Source of the DNA: Arenibacter sp. F20364
Lineage (GTDB): Bacteria > Bacteroidota > Bacteroidia > Flavobacteriales > Flavobacteriaceae
NCBI RefSeq assembly: GCF_023015905.1
Contig: NZ_JALKBD010000004.1
Location: 124,001-188,000, forward strand
DNA length: 64,000 nt
Direction: 5' to 3'
Numbering within the stretch: position 1 is the first letter of the stretch; every line of letters starts with the position of its first letter. The notes under the pieces were generated by a model, which saw only the letters and a list, made by a program, of their open reading frames with translations, had not been told where the DNA came from and made no database searches. Of this stretch, positions 47,061 through 54,852 are shown piece by piece. The translations under genes and the position numbers were made by a program.

Positions 47061-48178
47061 TGGATAATTTGTCCATGGGTATTCTTGATCAGCTTATTTA
47101 CAATATAGGGAGAATTCGCCAGTATACCCATAGCTAAATTGGATAGCTTTGGGTTGAGCAATAGATCCTGTAGCTGTCTTCCCATCCATAGTCTCTTGGC
47201 GAACACATTATTCCATTGTGTTTCATAATCCTTTTCCAACCGAGTTCGATTCTGCAGTCCATTTTTAAAATAAGCATGAATCAATTCCGAGGCAATTTTA
47301 GCGCTGTGAATGGCCATAGCCATGCCATTACCGCACAAAGGATGTATAAGACCCGCAGTATCCCCGCACATAATAACATGTTTCTGTACTGGCTTTTTTT
47401 TATGAAATGAAATCTGCCCTATGCTCAGCGGCCGATCAAATAACATCTCGGCATCATTTAGAAATGTGCCGAGATATGGATTCCTGGCGATAATATTTTG
47501 ATTAAAGCCGGCAATATCCTTCTCTTTTTTGAAGCTATCGTAAGAAACCAAATAACAAAAATTTACGGCCCCGTTCTCCGTTTTGGACAGACCGCCGTAA
47601 CCGCCCCTAAAATTATGGATTGCCACCAAATTATCAGGAAAGGAGTCCAACTTATAATGCGCCTTAACACCTAACCATGGTGATTTTAGCTGTATAAAAT
47701 CGCGCTGCAAATCTTTATCCAACACCCCTCTCTTCCCATAAGCCCCTATGACAAATTTGCACCCGTATTCCTTGCCAGGTTCTACACCTATCTTAAAGTT
47801 ATCATTTTCATAGCTAATGGAGGATACACTATTAAAAAAAACAGTTGCTCCCAAATCCAATGCCCGCTGATATAAGAGGTTGTCCAAAGTATACCTACTT
47901 ATACCAAATCCTCCCATAGGCAATTTAGCCCTCAAAGCTTCGCCCTTCTCCGTACTGAGGAGCATTTCATTCAGCTGAAATGTTTGTGGCAACGAAACCC
48001 CCAAAAACGTCAAATAAGGCGTCACTTCATTGGAAATATACTCTCCACACACCTTATGATGGGGATATTGTTTACTTTCAAAAACAGCCACGCTGTAATT
48101 TTCCCTTCTTAAATGAATAGCGGCCGTTAAACCGGCCAGGCCACCTCCTACAATAATGACATCAAAATTATCCATCAA
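47054..48178 (-). CDS. FAD-dependent oxidoreductase (geranylgeranyl-reductase-like)
   Basis: 374 residues. Dinucleotide motif VIIVGGGLAGLTAA near the N-terminus, FAD-site VCGEYIS, and GDTAGLIHPLCGNGMAMAI. Family members hydroxylate aromatic rings or reduce isoprenoid double bonds. As first gene of the PKS operon it probably oxidises the aromatic product. A second start codon lies three bases inside. Confidence 0.87.
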   Translation of the reverse strand: MMDNFDVIIVGGGLAGLTAAIHLRRENYSVAVFESKQYPHHKVCGEYISNEVTPYLTFLGVSLPQTFQLNEMLLSTEKGEALRAKLPMGGFGISRYTLDNLLYQRALDLGATVFFNSVSSISYENDNFKIGVEPGKEYGCKFVIGAYGKRGVLDKDLQRDFIQLKSPWLGVKAHYKLDSFPDNLVAIHNFRGGYGGLSKTENGAVNFCYLVSYDSFKKEKDIAGFNQNIIARNPYLGTFLNDAEMLFDRPLSIGQISFHKKKPVQKHVIMCGDTAGLIHPLCGNGMAMAIHSAKIASELIHAYFKNGLQNRTRLEKDYETQWNNVFAKRLWMGRQLQDLLLNPKLSNLAMGILANSPYIVNKLIKNTHGQIIQC

Positions 48179-48200
48179 TAAAAGGTAGTGAAAATAAACA

Positions 48201-48230
48201 AAAAAAACCCGACGAATTACGCCGGGTTTT
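48201..48230 (-). terminator. terminator after the OmpA-like gene
   Basis: Minus-strand AAAACCCG...CGGGTTTTTTTT, stem of about eight pairs with an 11-base loop. It ends only 23 bp before the first start codon of the PKS operon, leaving little room for a separate promoter. Confidence 0.75.
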
Positions 48231-48246
48231 ATATAAGGAAAATAAT

Positions 48247-48942
48247 TTATTGTTTCGCTTTCTCCAAGGCTTCCTGTTGTAGGTCCTCATTAGCCACGAT
48301 GACCAATTCTACCCTGCGGTTTTTAGCCTTACCTGCAGCCGTACTATTATCGGCCTTGGGTTGCGATTCTCCATACCAGGTTGTAGTTAATCTACTCCCT
48401 GAAATACCATTGGCAACTAGGTAGTTGGTTACAGACTGCGCCCGTTGCTTGGACAGGTTTAGGTTGTAGTCATCTGGCCCAGCACTGTCGGTATGGCCTT
48501 CTATCAATATATTGGTATCCGGATATTCTTTTAAAATCCCCACCAATCGATCCAATGTTGTAGCCGAGGTACCTTTAACATCAGATTTATTGGTATCAAA
48601 ATAAACACCGGCCTCTTCATTGAAGGTTACGTTAATTCCTTCACCTACCCTAGTGACCTCCGCGCCTGGAATCTCCTCTTCAATACGTTCTGCTTGACGG
48701 TCCATTCTGTCGCCGATATAACCCCCGGCAACACCACCAACAACAGCTCCAATGATTGCTCCCAAGGCTGTATTGTTGCCTTTTCCAACATTGTTGCCCA
48801 AAACACCACCGATTACAGCTCCACCGGCCGCACCTGTTGCTGCTCCCCTTTGCTTATGACTCGTATTCTTAACTGCTTGACAACTACTGAACGTAGCTAA
48901 AATCATCACAATGGATAAACTACTTACTATTATTTTTTTCAT
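48247..48942 (-). CDS. OmpA-family lipoprotein with glycine-zipper
   Basis: 231 residues. Lipobox FSSC, a glycine-rich zipper-like segment (GGAVIGGVLGNNVGKGN) and a C-terminal OmpA domain with IEGHTDSAGPDDYNLNLSKQRA and NRRVELVIV, whose Asp and Arg bind peptidoglycan. Layout resembles YiaD. It tethers outer membrane to cell wall. Confidence 0.92.
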   Translation of the reverse strand: MKKIIVSSLSIVMILATFSSCQAVKNTSHKQRGAATGAAGGAVIGGVLGNNVGKGNNTALGAIIGAVVGGVAGGYIGDRMDRQAERIEEEIPGAEVTRVGEGINVTFNEEAGVYFDTNKSDVKGTSATTLDRLVGILKEYPDTNILIEGHTDSAGPDDYNLNLSKQRAQSVTNYLVANGISGSRLTTTWYGESQPKADNSTAAGKAKNRRVELVIVANEDLQQEALEKAKQ

Positions 48943-49067
48943 TTGATTTAATTGTTAATTGTTATTTCCAAATATTCTTTGGACGAATACATCCATCCAA
49001 ACAGAAATCGTGCCAATCCCGGCTTAACCGCATTTCCGATTTAAAATATCTTAGTCGTTATAATTTA

Positions 49068-49571
49068 TTAGGGTAGGTCGTTTTTTGTAAATTCATATAC
49101 CACAGTCAATGGTTGGCCCTCCACTGAAACTTTTGAGGTCAATCTCAACTGTTGATCGGTGAGTTGTTCAATATCCAATCTATATCCTAAACCTCCGGAT
49201 ATATCCTTATACTTCTCATCGATAAATTTAAATTGCAACTGACTGGCCATTCCAGGCCTGTCAACAACGGACCAACGGATAAAGCGCTCCATACCATCGC
49301 AATTACTGTTGTTAGCCAACATATAACTACCTGTACTGTTATTATTTCTGAAAAACCAGGTACTGCCTTCGAAACATGTGGCATCCGAATCATTAAAAAG
49401 CACGGATTTAAAATTTCCCTGTCCCCCTTGATAAGAAACATTGTTCAAAATCCAGTTACCGCTCAAAACATTTCTATCCTGTCTTGCCGCCTTGGATACC
49501 GAACAGGAGGTCATAAGACCAGCCATAAAAACCACCAAAAATATAAGCTTTTTTAAATGCATAATTTTCAT
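49068..49571 (-). CDS. lipocalin-like lipoprotein
   Basis: 167 residues. Signal with lipobox MTSC, then a beta-rich domain starting LSGNWILNNVSY, the lipocalin N-terminal strand motif. Two internal cysteines may form a disulphide. OmpA and lipocalin-like lipoproteins are often paired in flavobacteria. Ligand unknown. Confidence 0.75.
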   Translation of the reverse strand: MKIMHLKKLIFLVVFMAGLMTSCSVSKAARQDRNVLSGNWILNNVSYQGGQGNFKSVLFNDSDATCFEGSTWFFRNNNSTGSYMLANNSNCDGMERFIRWSVVDRPGMASQLQFKFIDEKYKDISGGLGYRLDIEQLTDQQLRLTSKVSVEGQPLTVVYEFTKNDLP

Positions 49572-49914
49572 ATTTATAATTTGAACATATATACGTTGAA
49601 AGTGGAAAAAAAGTATACCACAGCCTGTTTAATTATGAATATAAAAACTAAGAGCTTCAGGCACAGAATCCTCTGAACAACTTATTTTTTCAAAACTATT
49701 GTTAAGGGTCATGTTCGCTTTGCTCCAAAAAAGATATTATTGACTGTCCCAAGTAATGATAGTCACTTTAAGGAAGATAACCATCCAACAACGCAGCCAA
49801 AAAAGATAACACCAATACTCTTAAAAAAACAAGGGAAAGCATTGCTTTCCCTTGTGCATTAACAGCCAAAACTCTAATCTTAAAACCAACAAACAGACTG
49901 CTAACAAAACAACT
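49572..49914. other. intergenic region, 343 bp
   Basis: Contains the terminator at 49823-49854 that ends the dehydrogenase operon and the promoter space of the lipocalin-like gene. No small ORF supported. Confidence 0.45.
49823..49854 (-). terminator. terminator of the glutamate-dehydrogenase operon
   Basis: On the minus strand CAAGGGAAAGC-AAT-GCTTTCCCTTG is a perfect 11-bp stem with a three-base loop followed by TTTTTTTAA. It lies 61 bp after the last gene of the operon. Confidence 0.9.
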
Positions 49915-50292
49915 TTATAATTTTACCAAAATCTGGGTATGTAATTCCTCCTTCAATTTATGGGACGCCTGCAGTATAGTCCTGTATAGATTCCGATATT
50001 CTTCGTGTTTGTTCACATAATAAATATCACACTCCATATCTTCACACTCATGCAAATTGACCATGGAACTCTTATACCGGTAAAATACACCTAGATGCAA
50101 TTTGTTTTCCAAGGTCAATTCTGTCAGCTTACCGACCATGTCATCGTCATTTCCCAATTTTTTGGCAATGTTGATCAGAATTTCCAGTTCCCCGACGTTA
50201 TTTACCAGATGATCTATCCAATTGCTCAGCTCCAAGGCATCTTTTCTGGCAATTAACCTATCATCCGAATCATGCTCATAAAACACTTCCAT
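49915..50292 (-). CDS. small protein of unknown function in the dehydrogenase operon
   Basis: 125 residues, mostly helical, with no signal peptide or membrane segment. Repeated Glu/Lys/Asp-rich helices (ELEILINIAKKLGND, HECEDMECDIYYV) suggest a helical bundle. I do not recognise a family. It starts 2 bp after the GreA-like gene, so it belongs to the sigma-54-driven operon. Confidence 0.6.
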   Translation of the reverse strand: MEVFYEHDSDDRLIARKDALELSNWIDHLVNNVGELEILINIAKKLGNDDDMVGKLTELTLENKLHLGVFYRYKSSMVNLHECEDMECDIYYVNKHEEYRNLYRTILQASHKLKEELHTQILVKL

Positions 50293-50294
50293 AA

Positions 50295-50714
50295 TTACAA
50301 TAAAATATCAGAATTAATAGTGCTGTGTTGCTGCTTTACATCCGCCACCTTTAGGGTTTGCTCCCCATTTCTAAACTCCCAAACAATATCGTCCCCTTTG
50401 GCATAGCCGATAACCGCCGCCCCCATAGGCGTTAAAATTGAGATTTTACTGTTCTTGAAATCACCCTGCGATGGTATCACCAACTGAAACTGTTTGGACC
50501 ACCCGTTAACGGCTTGGATCGTAACCATAGAATTAAACCTAATGACATCTTTGGGCATTTCTTCCTCTCCATAAACCACTGCGGACTTCAACTCCTCGGT
50601 TAGCTTTGCAATGGAATTCTTATAGGTATTATCCGTATAGAAACCGGATACATTCACTAAACGCTTTAATAGGACAAACTCCTTCTCTTCCAGCACTAAA
50701 TTTCCGTACTTCAT
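50295..50714 (-). CDS. GreA/GreB-Rnk-family protein
   Basis: 139 residues. The C-terminal half (about 60-130) has the GreA/Rnk C-terminal fold: MVTIQAVNG, ISILTPMGAAVIGYAKGDDIVWE. The N-terminal coiled coil is short, as in Rnk, which binds RNA polymerase but lacks cleavage activity. It may tune transcription elongation or nucleotide metabolism together with the dehydrogenase. Part of the sigma-54 operon. Confidence 0.85.
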   Translation of the reverse strand: MKYGNLVLEEKEFVLLKRLVNVSGFYTDNTYKNSIAKLTEELKSAVVYGEEEMPKDVIRFNSMVTIQAVNGWSKQFQLVIPSQGDFKNSKISILTPMGAAVIGYAKGDDIVWEFRNGEQTLKVADVKQQHSTINSDILL

Positions 50715-50738
50715 AATTCTGATTTTTTTTAAATTGAT

Positions 50739-52022
50739 TTATGGAAATATCCCTCGTTGAACATAGGCCTTTTCTATTCTCTCAATAGCAATGATATAGG
50801 CTGCAGTTCTCATATCCCCGTCCCTGTTTTCGGCAGTTTCATATACCTTTTCAAAGACTTCCTTCATTTTCTTTTCCAGTTTGGCCAATACTTCCTCCAA
50901 TTGCCAAAGCTCCCCGTTTCTATTCTGTAACCACTCAAAGTAGCTACCTATAACGCCACCGGAATTACATAGGATGTCCGGTATAATACCTACTCCATTT
51001 TTGAGCAAGATCTCCTCACCTTCCACATCGGTAGGGCCATTGGCCCCTTCGGCCACTAAAAAAGCCTTGATTTTACCCGCATTCTCAGCTGTTATTTGAT
51101 TCCCCAATGCAGCAGGAATACATATATCGCAATCCAATTCAAAAAATTGATCCTTATCTACCCCATGTGCAGAAGAATAACCTACAATACTACCTTTATT
51201 AGCCAGCATATATTGGGACAACTTGGACACTTCAATACCTTCGCTGTTGGCAATACTGCCATAGGCGTCCTGCACCCCCACCAATTTAGCTCCTTCGTTT
51301 TCCAAGAAATAGGCCGTCCAATAACCCACATTACCGAAACCCTGAACAATAAACCTCTTATGCTTAAGATCTACCTTTTTCTTTTCGGCCCATAATTTTA
51401 TGTTCAGAAAAACACCATAGCCTGTAGCCCTATCCCTACCTTCGGATCCACCTGACCCCAAAGGTTTTCCAGTAACCACATGCTGATTTTTAGACCTTTC
51501 CGCAGGCGATTTAGTGGACATATAGGTATCTACGATCCATGCCATGGTCTGTGAATTTGTATTTACATCCGGCGCGGGTATATCGTGCTCTGGACCAATA
51601 TTATCACCCAAGGCATATGTAAACCTTCGAGTAATCCTTTCCAGTTCTGCATTGGAATATTTGGAGGGATCAATTTGGATTCCCCCTTTTGCTCCGCCAT
51701 AGGGTAAACCTGCCAAAGAAGTTTTCCAGGTCATCCACATAGCAAGGGCCTTTGCCGCATCAATATCAACGGTCGGGTGATAACGAAGACCACCTTTATA
51801 CGGTCCCAATGCATTATTGTGCTGTACCCTATATCCCGTAAATACTTCCACATCCCCATTATCCATTTTAACAGGAAAATGTATCAGTAATTCATTATTG
51901 GTAATACTAAGTATTTTTCTAATATTACTATTTAAGTTAATAATATCGGCAGCATTATTGAATTGACGCATCACGTTTTCCAACATGCCTTGTTTCGATT
52001 CTATTTTTGACTTTGTAATCAT
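50739..52022 (-). CDS. gdhA: Glu/Leu/Phe/Val dehydrogenase (glutamate dehydrogenase)
   Basis: 427 residues of the GDH family. Substrate-binding glycine-rich GGLRYHP and catalytic lysine in PYGGAKGGIQ; the Rossmann motif is VQGFGNVGYWTA. Converts glutamate and 2-oxoglutarate with NAD(P). Length and start fit the hexameric short form. Located 10 bp after a small cysteine protein gene and preceded by a sigma-54 promoter, so nitrogen or amino-acid supply probably controls it. Confidence 0.94.
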   Translation of the reverse strand: MITKSKIESKQGMLENVMRQFNNAADIINLNSNIRKILSITNNELLIHFPVKMDNGDVEVFTGYRVQHNNALGPYKGGLRYHPTVDIDAAKALAMWMTWKTSLAGLPYGGAKGGIQIDPSKYSNAELERITRRFTYALGDNIGPEHDIPAPDVNTNSQTMAWIVDTYMSTKSPAERSKNQHVVTGKPLGSGGSEGRDRATGYGVFLNIKLWAEKKKVDLKHKRFIVQGFGNVGYWTAYFLENEGAKLVGVQDAYGSIANSEGIEVSKLSQYMLANKGSIVGYSSAHGVDKDQFFELDCDICIPAALGNQITAENAGKIKAFLVAEGANGPTDVEGEEILLKNGVGIIPDILCNSGGVIGSYFEWLQNRNGELWQLEEVLAKLEKKMKEVFEKVYETAENRDGDMRTAAYIIAIERIEKAYVQRGIFP

Positions 52023-52032
52023 AAATTTTTGT

Positions 52033-52200
52033 TTAGAATAATCTCACTTCTCTTTTAAAAGCCACTTGATTTCCTACAGGAACTGCCTTTGAATCCGTAG
52101 ATTCAAATTCATTGCAGCTCCAAATATGTTTTTTATTTTTTGTAAGTACACATGTTTTGAAATACTCACAACTTGGACATAAACTAGTGTTGTTTCCCAT
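52033..52200 (-). CDS. small cysteine-motif protein leading the dehydrogenase operon
   Basis: 55 residues when started at the ATG at 52200 (MGNNTSLCPSCEYF). An in-frame start at 52302 would add a hydrophobic leader, but the sigma-54 promoter at 52228-52243 lies inside that extension, so transcripts would begin after it. Motif CPSCEYFKTCVLTKNKKHIWSC has four cysteines that may bind zinc or an Fe-S cluster. I know no function. Gap to gdhA is 10 bp. Confidence 0.65.
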   Translation of the reverse strand: MGNNTSLCPSCEYFKTCVLTKNKKHIWSCNEFESTDSKAVPVGNQVAFKREVRLF

Positions 52201-52227
52201 ACCTGTGTATTTTAGAATTACACTAAT

Positions 52228-52243
52228 GGCAACTAGAATGCCA
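52228..52243 (-). promoter_or_regulatory. sigma-54 (-24/-12) promoter
   Basis: On the minus strand TGGCATTCTAGTTGCC. Compared with the consensus TGGCAC-N5-TTGCW, the GG (-24) and GC (-12) doublets are exactly 10 bases apart, and TGGCA and TTGC match fully. The start would fall near 52217, about 17 bases before the ATG at 52200. An NtrC-type activator is encoded next door, which supports the call. Confidence 0.8.
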
Positions 52244-52333
52244 CAAAAAAGACAAGCCCCTTTCTTAATATTCAAATAGCTATATATCAAAGCATTAAAC
52301 ATAATACAATGATCTTTACTTGAATATATTTAT

Positions 52334-52365
52334 GGTAAAAATTACCCAGCTGGGTAATTTTTACC
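52334..52365. promoter_or_regulatory. perfect 32-bp palindrome, candidate activator-binding (UAS) site
   Basis: Two perfect 16-base half-sites starting GGTAAAAATTACCCAG. The centre is about 130 bp upstream of the predicted sigma-54 start at 52217, the usual distance for an enhancer of an NtrC-type activator. As RNA it could also be a terminator for the regulator gene (stem TTACCC/GGGTAA, loop AGCT, T5), lying 17 bp after its stop; both roles are possible. Confidence 0.7.
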
Positions 52366-52381
52366 CACTTAAGAATTGAGA

Positions 52382-53716
52382 TTATTGGATTTTTTGACGT
52401 AGTGTTTTGCGATCGATCTGTAGTATTTCCGCCGCCTTTGATTTATTGTAGCCAGTAGCTTCCAAAACTTTTAAGATATACTTTCTTTCAGCTTCCCTTA
52501 AAGGCAATAAGCCGTCTTCCGGAAAATCTATTTTGAATTTCAAATTATCCGGTAAATTGTCGATTTCGATTCTTTTGTCGCACATTATTACCGCCCGTTG
52601 AATTACGTTTTCCAACTCCCTGATATTTCCCGGCCAAAGGTATCGTTCCAAAAGCTCCAAAACCTCAGGAGCTATATTGACCAACCTATCTTTATACTCC
52701 ACTCCGTATTTTAAAAGAAATTTCTCCACCAACAATGGAATGTCTTCTTTTCGCTCCCGGAGGGAAGGAACATTGATTTCCACCACCGTCAACCTATAAT
52801 AAAGGTCTTCCCTAAACAATTTTTTTTGTACTTGAGAGTACAAATTACTATTGGTAGCTGCAATGACCCGGATGTCGATTTTTTCTATTTTTTGGGAACC
52901 CACCTTTACAACCTCCTTTTCCTGCAAGGCCCTGAGCAATTTGGACTGAACGGATAGGGATGCGTTGCCTATTTCATCCAAAAATAGGGTACCCTTGTCG
53001 GCCGCCTGAAAAAAACCGTTACGGTTTTCATTAGCCCCCGTAAAAGCTCCTTTGGCATAACCAAAAAGCTCGGCCTCCAATAGGCTTTCCGGAATAGCAC
53101 CGCAATTCACGGCAATAAACGGAGCTCTTGAGAATTTACCCATATAATGTACGGAACGGGCCACCAATTCTTTTCCGGTACCACTTTCCCCGTTGATCAG
53201 CACGGTTGCTTTGTTGTCTTTTACCCTATCTATAATATCGGTTACCTTTTTTATTGCCAAAGATCCACCAATGAGCTCCCCATATGCATCCATATTCTTT
53301 CTTTTAGGGCTTGAAGCCTCTTTGGAACCCACCTTTGTGGAGGGATGTCCTAAAAATGATTTTAAGACCGCTTGCTTTAATTCCTCTTTGGTAAAAGGTT
53401 TGACCAGGTAATCCAAGGCCCCTGATTTTATAACGCTCATAGCGTCGTCTACAGAAGGATAACCGGTAACCACTAATTTTGGCAATTGGGGGTAATGCTC
53501 GGAAACGTATTTAACCAACTGAAGTCCATCTACATCCGGCATTTTAAGGTCCGTAATCAAAAGGTCTATTTTGGAATCCTTTAGGATTACCAGAGCCTCC
53601 TTAACGGAAACGGCCTTATAGGTATGGTAATTAAAAGATTGAAGGTGTCTATGGATCAGCTCCAATATATTTACATCATCATCAACGATCAATACGTTCT
53701 CTTTATTAAAGCCCAT
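52382..53716 (-). CDS. sigma-54-dependent NtrC-family response regulator
   Basis: About 444 residues from the ATG at 53716 (MGFNKENVLIVDDD). Receiver domain with the phospho-acceptor aspartate in LLITDLKMPDVDG, AAA+ domain with Walker A GESGTGKE, GAFTGA loop (contacts sigma-54) and LFLDEIG, and a C-terminal Fis-type HTH (NKSKAAEILQIDRKTLRQKIQ region). Should activate sigma-54 promoters after phosphorylation; the nearest candidate is 52228-52243. Starts 4 bp after the histidine kinase gene ends. Confidence 0.94.
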   Translation of the reverse strand: MGFNKENVLIVDDDVNILELIHRHLQSFNYHTYKAVSVKEALVILKDSKIDLLITDLKMPDVDGLQLVKYVSEHYPQLPKLVVTGYPSVDDAMSVIKSGALDYLVKPFTKEELKQAVLKSFLGHPSTKVGSKEASSPKRKNMDAYGELIGGSLAIKKVTDIIDRVKDNKATVLINGESGTGKELVARSVHYMGKFSRAPFIAVNCGAIPESLLEAELFGYAKGAFTGANENRNGFFQAADKGTLFLDEIGNASLSVQSKLLRALQEKEVVKVGSQKIEKIDIRVIAATNSNLYSQVQKKLFREDLYYRLTVVEINVPSLRERKEDIPLLVEKFLLKYGVEYKDRLVNIAPEVLELLERYLWPGNIRELENVIQRAVIMCDKRIEIDNLPDNLKFKIDFPEDGLLPLREAERKYILKVLEATGYNKSKAAEILQIDRKTLRQKIQ

Positions 53717-53720
53717 AATC

Positions 53721-54818
53721 TTAATTCTTTGGAAAATCAACGGTAAATATAGTTCCTTTAGGTTTGTTGGATCTGTACTTTATGGTCCCTTTATGACTTT
53801 TTACTATACCATGTACAACACTTAACCCCAATCCCGAACCTTCACCAACCGGTTTGGTACTATAAAATGGCTCAAAGATCCTGTCACTATTTTTGGGATC
53901 TATACCTGGACCTTCATCCGTTATAATTATTTCCACTTTTTTATCGGTTTCCCTTACATCTATCTTAATCCCGCCCTTAACAGGAGAAAAATATATGGCA
54001 TTGAGCACCAAGTTAAAAATAACCTGTGTCAACTGAATTGTGTCTACCCTAAGAAAAATGGGTTCGGGACTCAAATTGAGTTCGTGAACAATTTTCTTTT
54101 TCTTGATACTGGGTTCCATTAAATTAACGGCATTGGCAATTATGGGGTTTATATTGACCAAAGTCATTTGCTGGGGCATTTCACAGGCAAAGAACATCAG
54201 CTTTTTAACCACTTCCCTAGAAAATATGGCACTATTTATAATTTTATCCATATCCTTACAGGCTTGGGCATCCTCTTTTATCCGAGTTTTCAATAATTCT
54301 GCAAATCCAAGTATATTAGCTAAAGGGGTATTTAGCTCATGGGCGATACCAGCGGTAATTTCGCCTAAAATACCTAGGCGGTCCGCTCTTTCCATTTTGC
54401 GCTTAATAATTATCTCGTTGTCCTTGATCTGCTTTCTTTCCAAAAGATTGCCTACCTCCAAACACACGTTTCGAAGCAATTTTTCTTCTTCCTGCAAAAA
54501 ATCATCTTTGCTATATTTTGGCCTGGGATAGGCTACCTGTATTTCTCCCACCTTTTTGTTAAATACTTTTACAGTCGACTCCAGGTACACCGGATCGTCC
54601 GGAAAATCTGTCGTGACTATATTGTACTGATCGGTATTGAGCTTAACCTGGGCGGCCTCACTAAAAAGCCAAGCTTTCTGCAAACAATGCAGAATCCCCT
54701 TTAGTGCATCTTCAACTTGATCATAGTCGCAATTCACGATTATAGAGGTTACTTCATATAAGCAAGTAAGCTCCTTTATACGCTCTTTAAGTTTTTCTTC
54801 TGCTGTAATCATCTGCAT
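53721..54818 (-). CDS. cytosolic sensor histidine kinase
   Basis: 365 residues, no membrane helix. N-terminal GAF-like sensory segment to about 140, then HisKA with GIAHELNTPLANILG (phospho-accepting His), and HATPase with NLVLNAI, DEGPGID and GSGLGL. Pairs with the response regulator downstream. The input would be an internal signal, possibly linked to amino-acid status. Confidence 0.93.
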   Translation of the reverse strand: MQMITAEEKLKERIKELTCLYEVTSIIVNCDYDQVEDALKGILHCLQKAWLFSEAAQVKLNTDQYNIVTTDFPDDPVYLESTVKVFNKKVGEIQVAYPRPKYSKDDFLQEEEKLLRNVCLEVGNLLERKQIKDNEIIIKRKMERADRLGILGEITAGIAHELNTPLANILGFAELLKTRIKEDAQACKDMDKIINSAIFSREVVKKLMFFACEMPQQMTLVNINPIIANAVNLMEPSIKKKKIVHELNLSPEPIFLRVDTIQLTQVIFNLVLNAIYFSPVKGGIKIDVRETDKKVEIIITDEGPGIDPKNSDRIFEPFYSTKPVGEGSGLGLSVVHGIVKSHKGTIKYRSNKPKGTIFTVDFPKN

Positions 54819-54852
54819 ATTAATCCGTTTTATTTTGCTGGAGGCATTTTAT

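Noticed and set aside
47216..47260. GTTCGATTC-like sequence as part of a tRNA.
   Set aside because: It lies inside the flavoprotein gene and no cloverleaf can be drawn around it.
52033..52302. An 89-residue version of the cysteine protein starting at 52302 with a hydrophobic leader.
   Set aside because: The sigma-54 promoter lies inside the extra part, and the start at 52200 fits a normal leader length.
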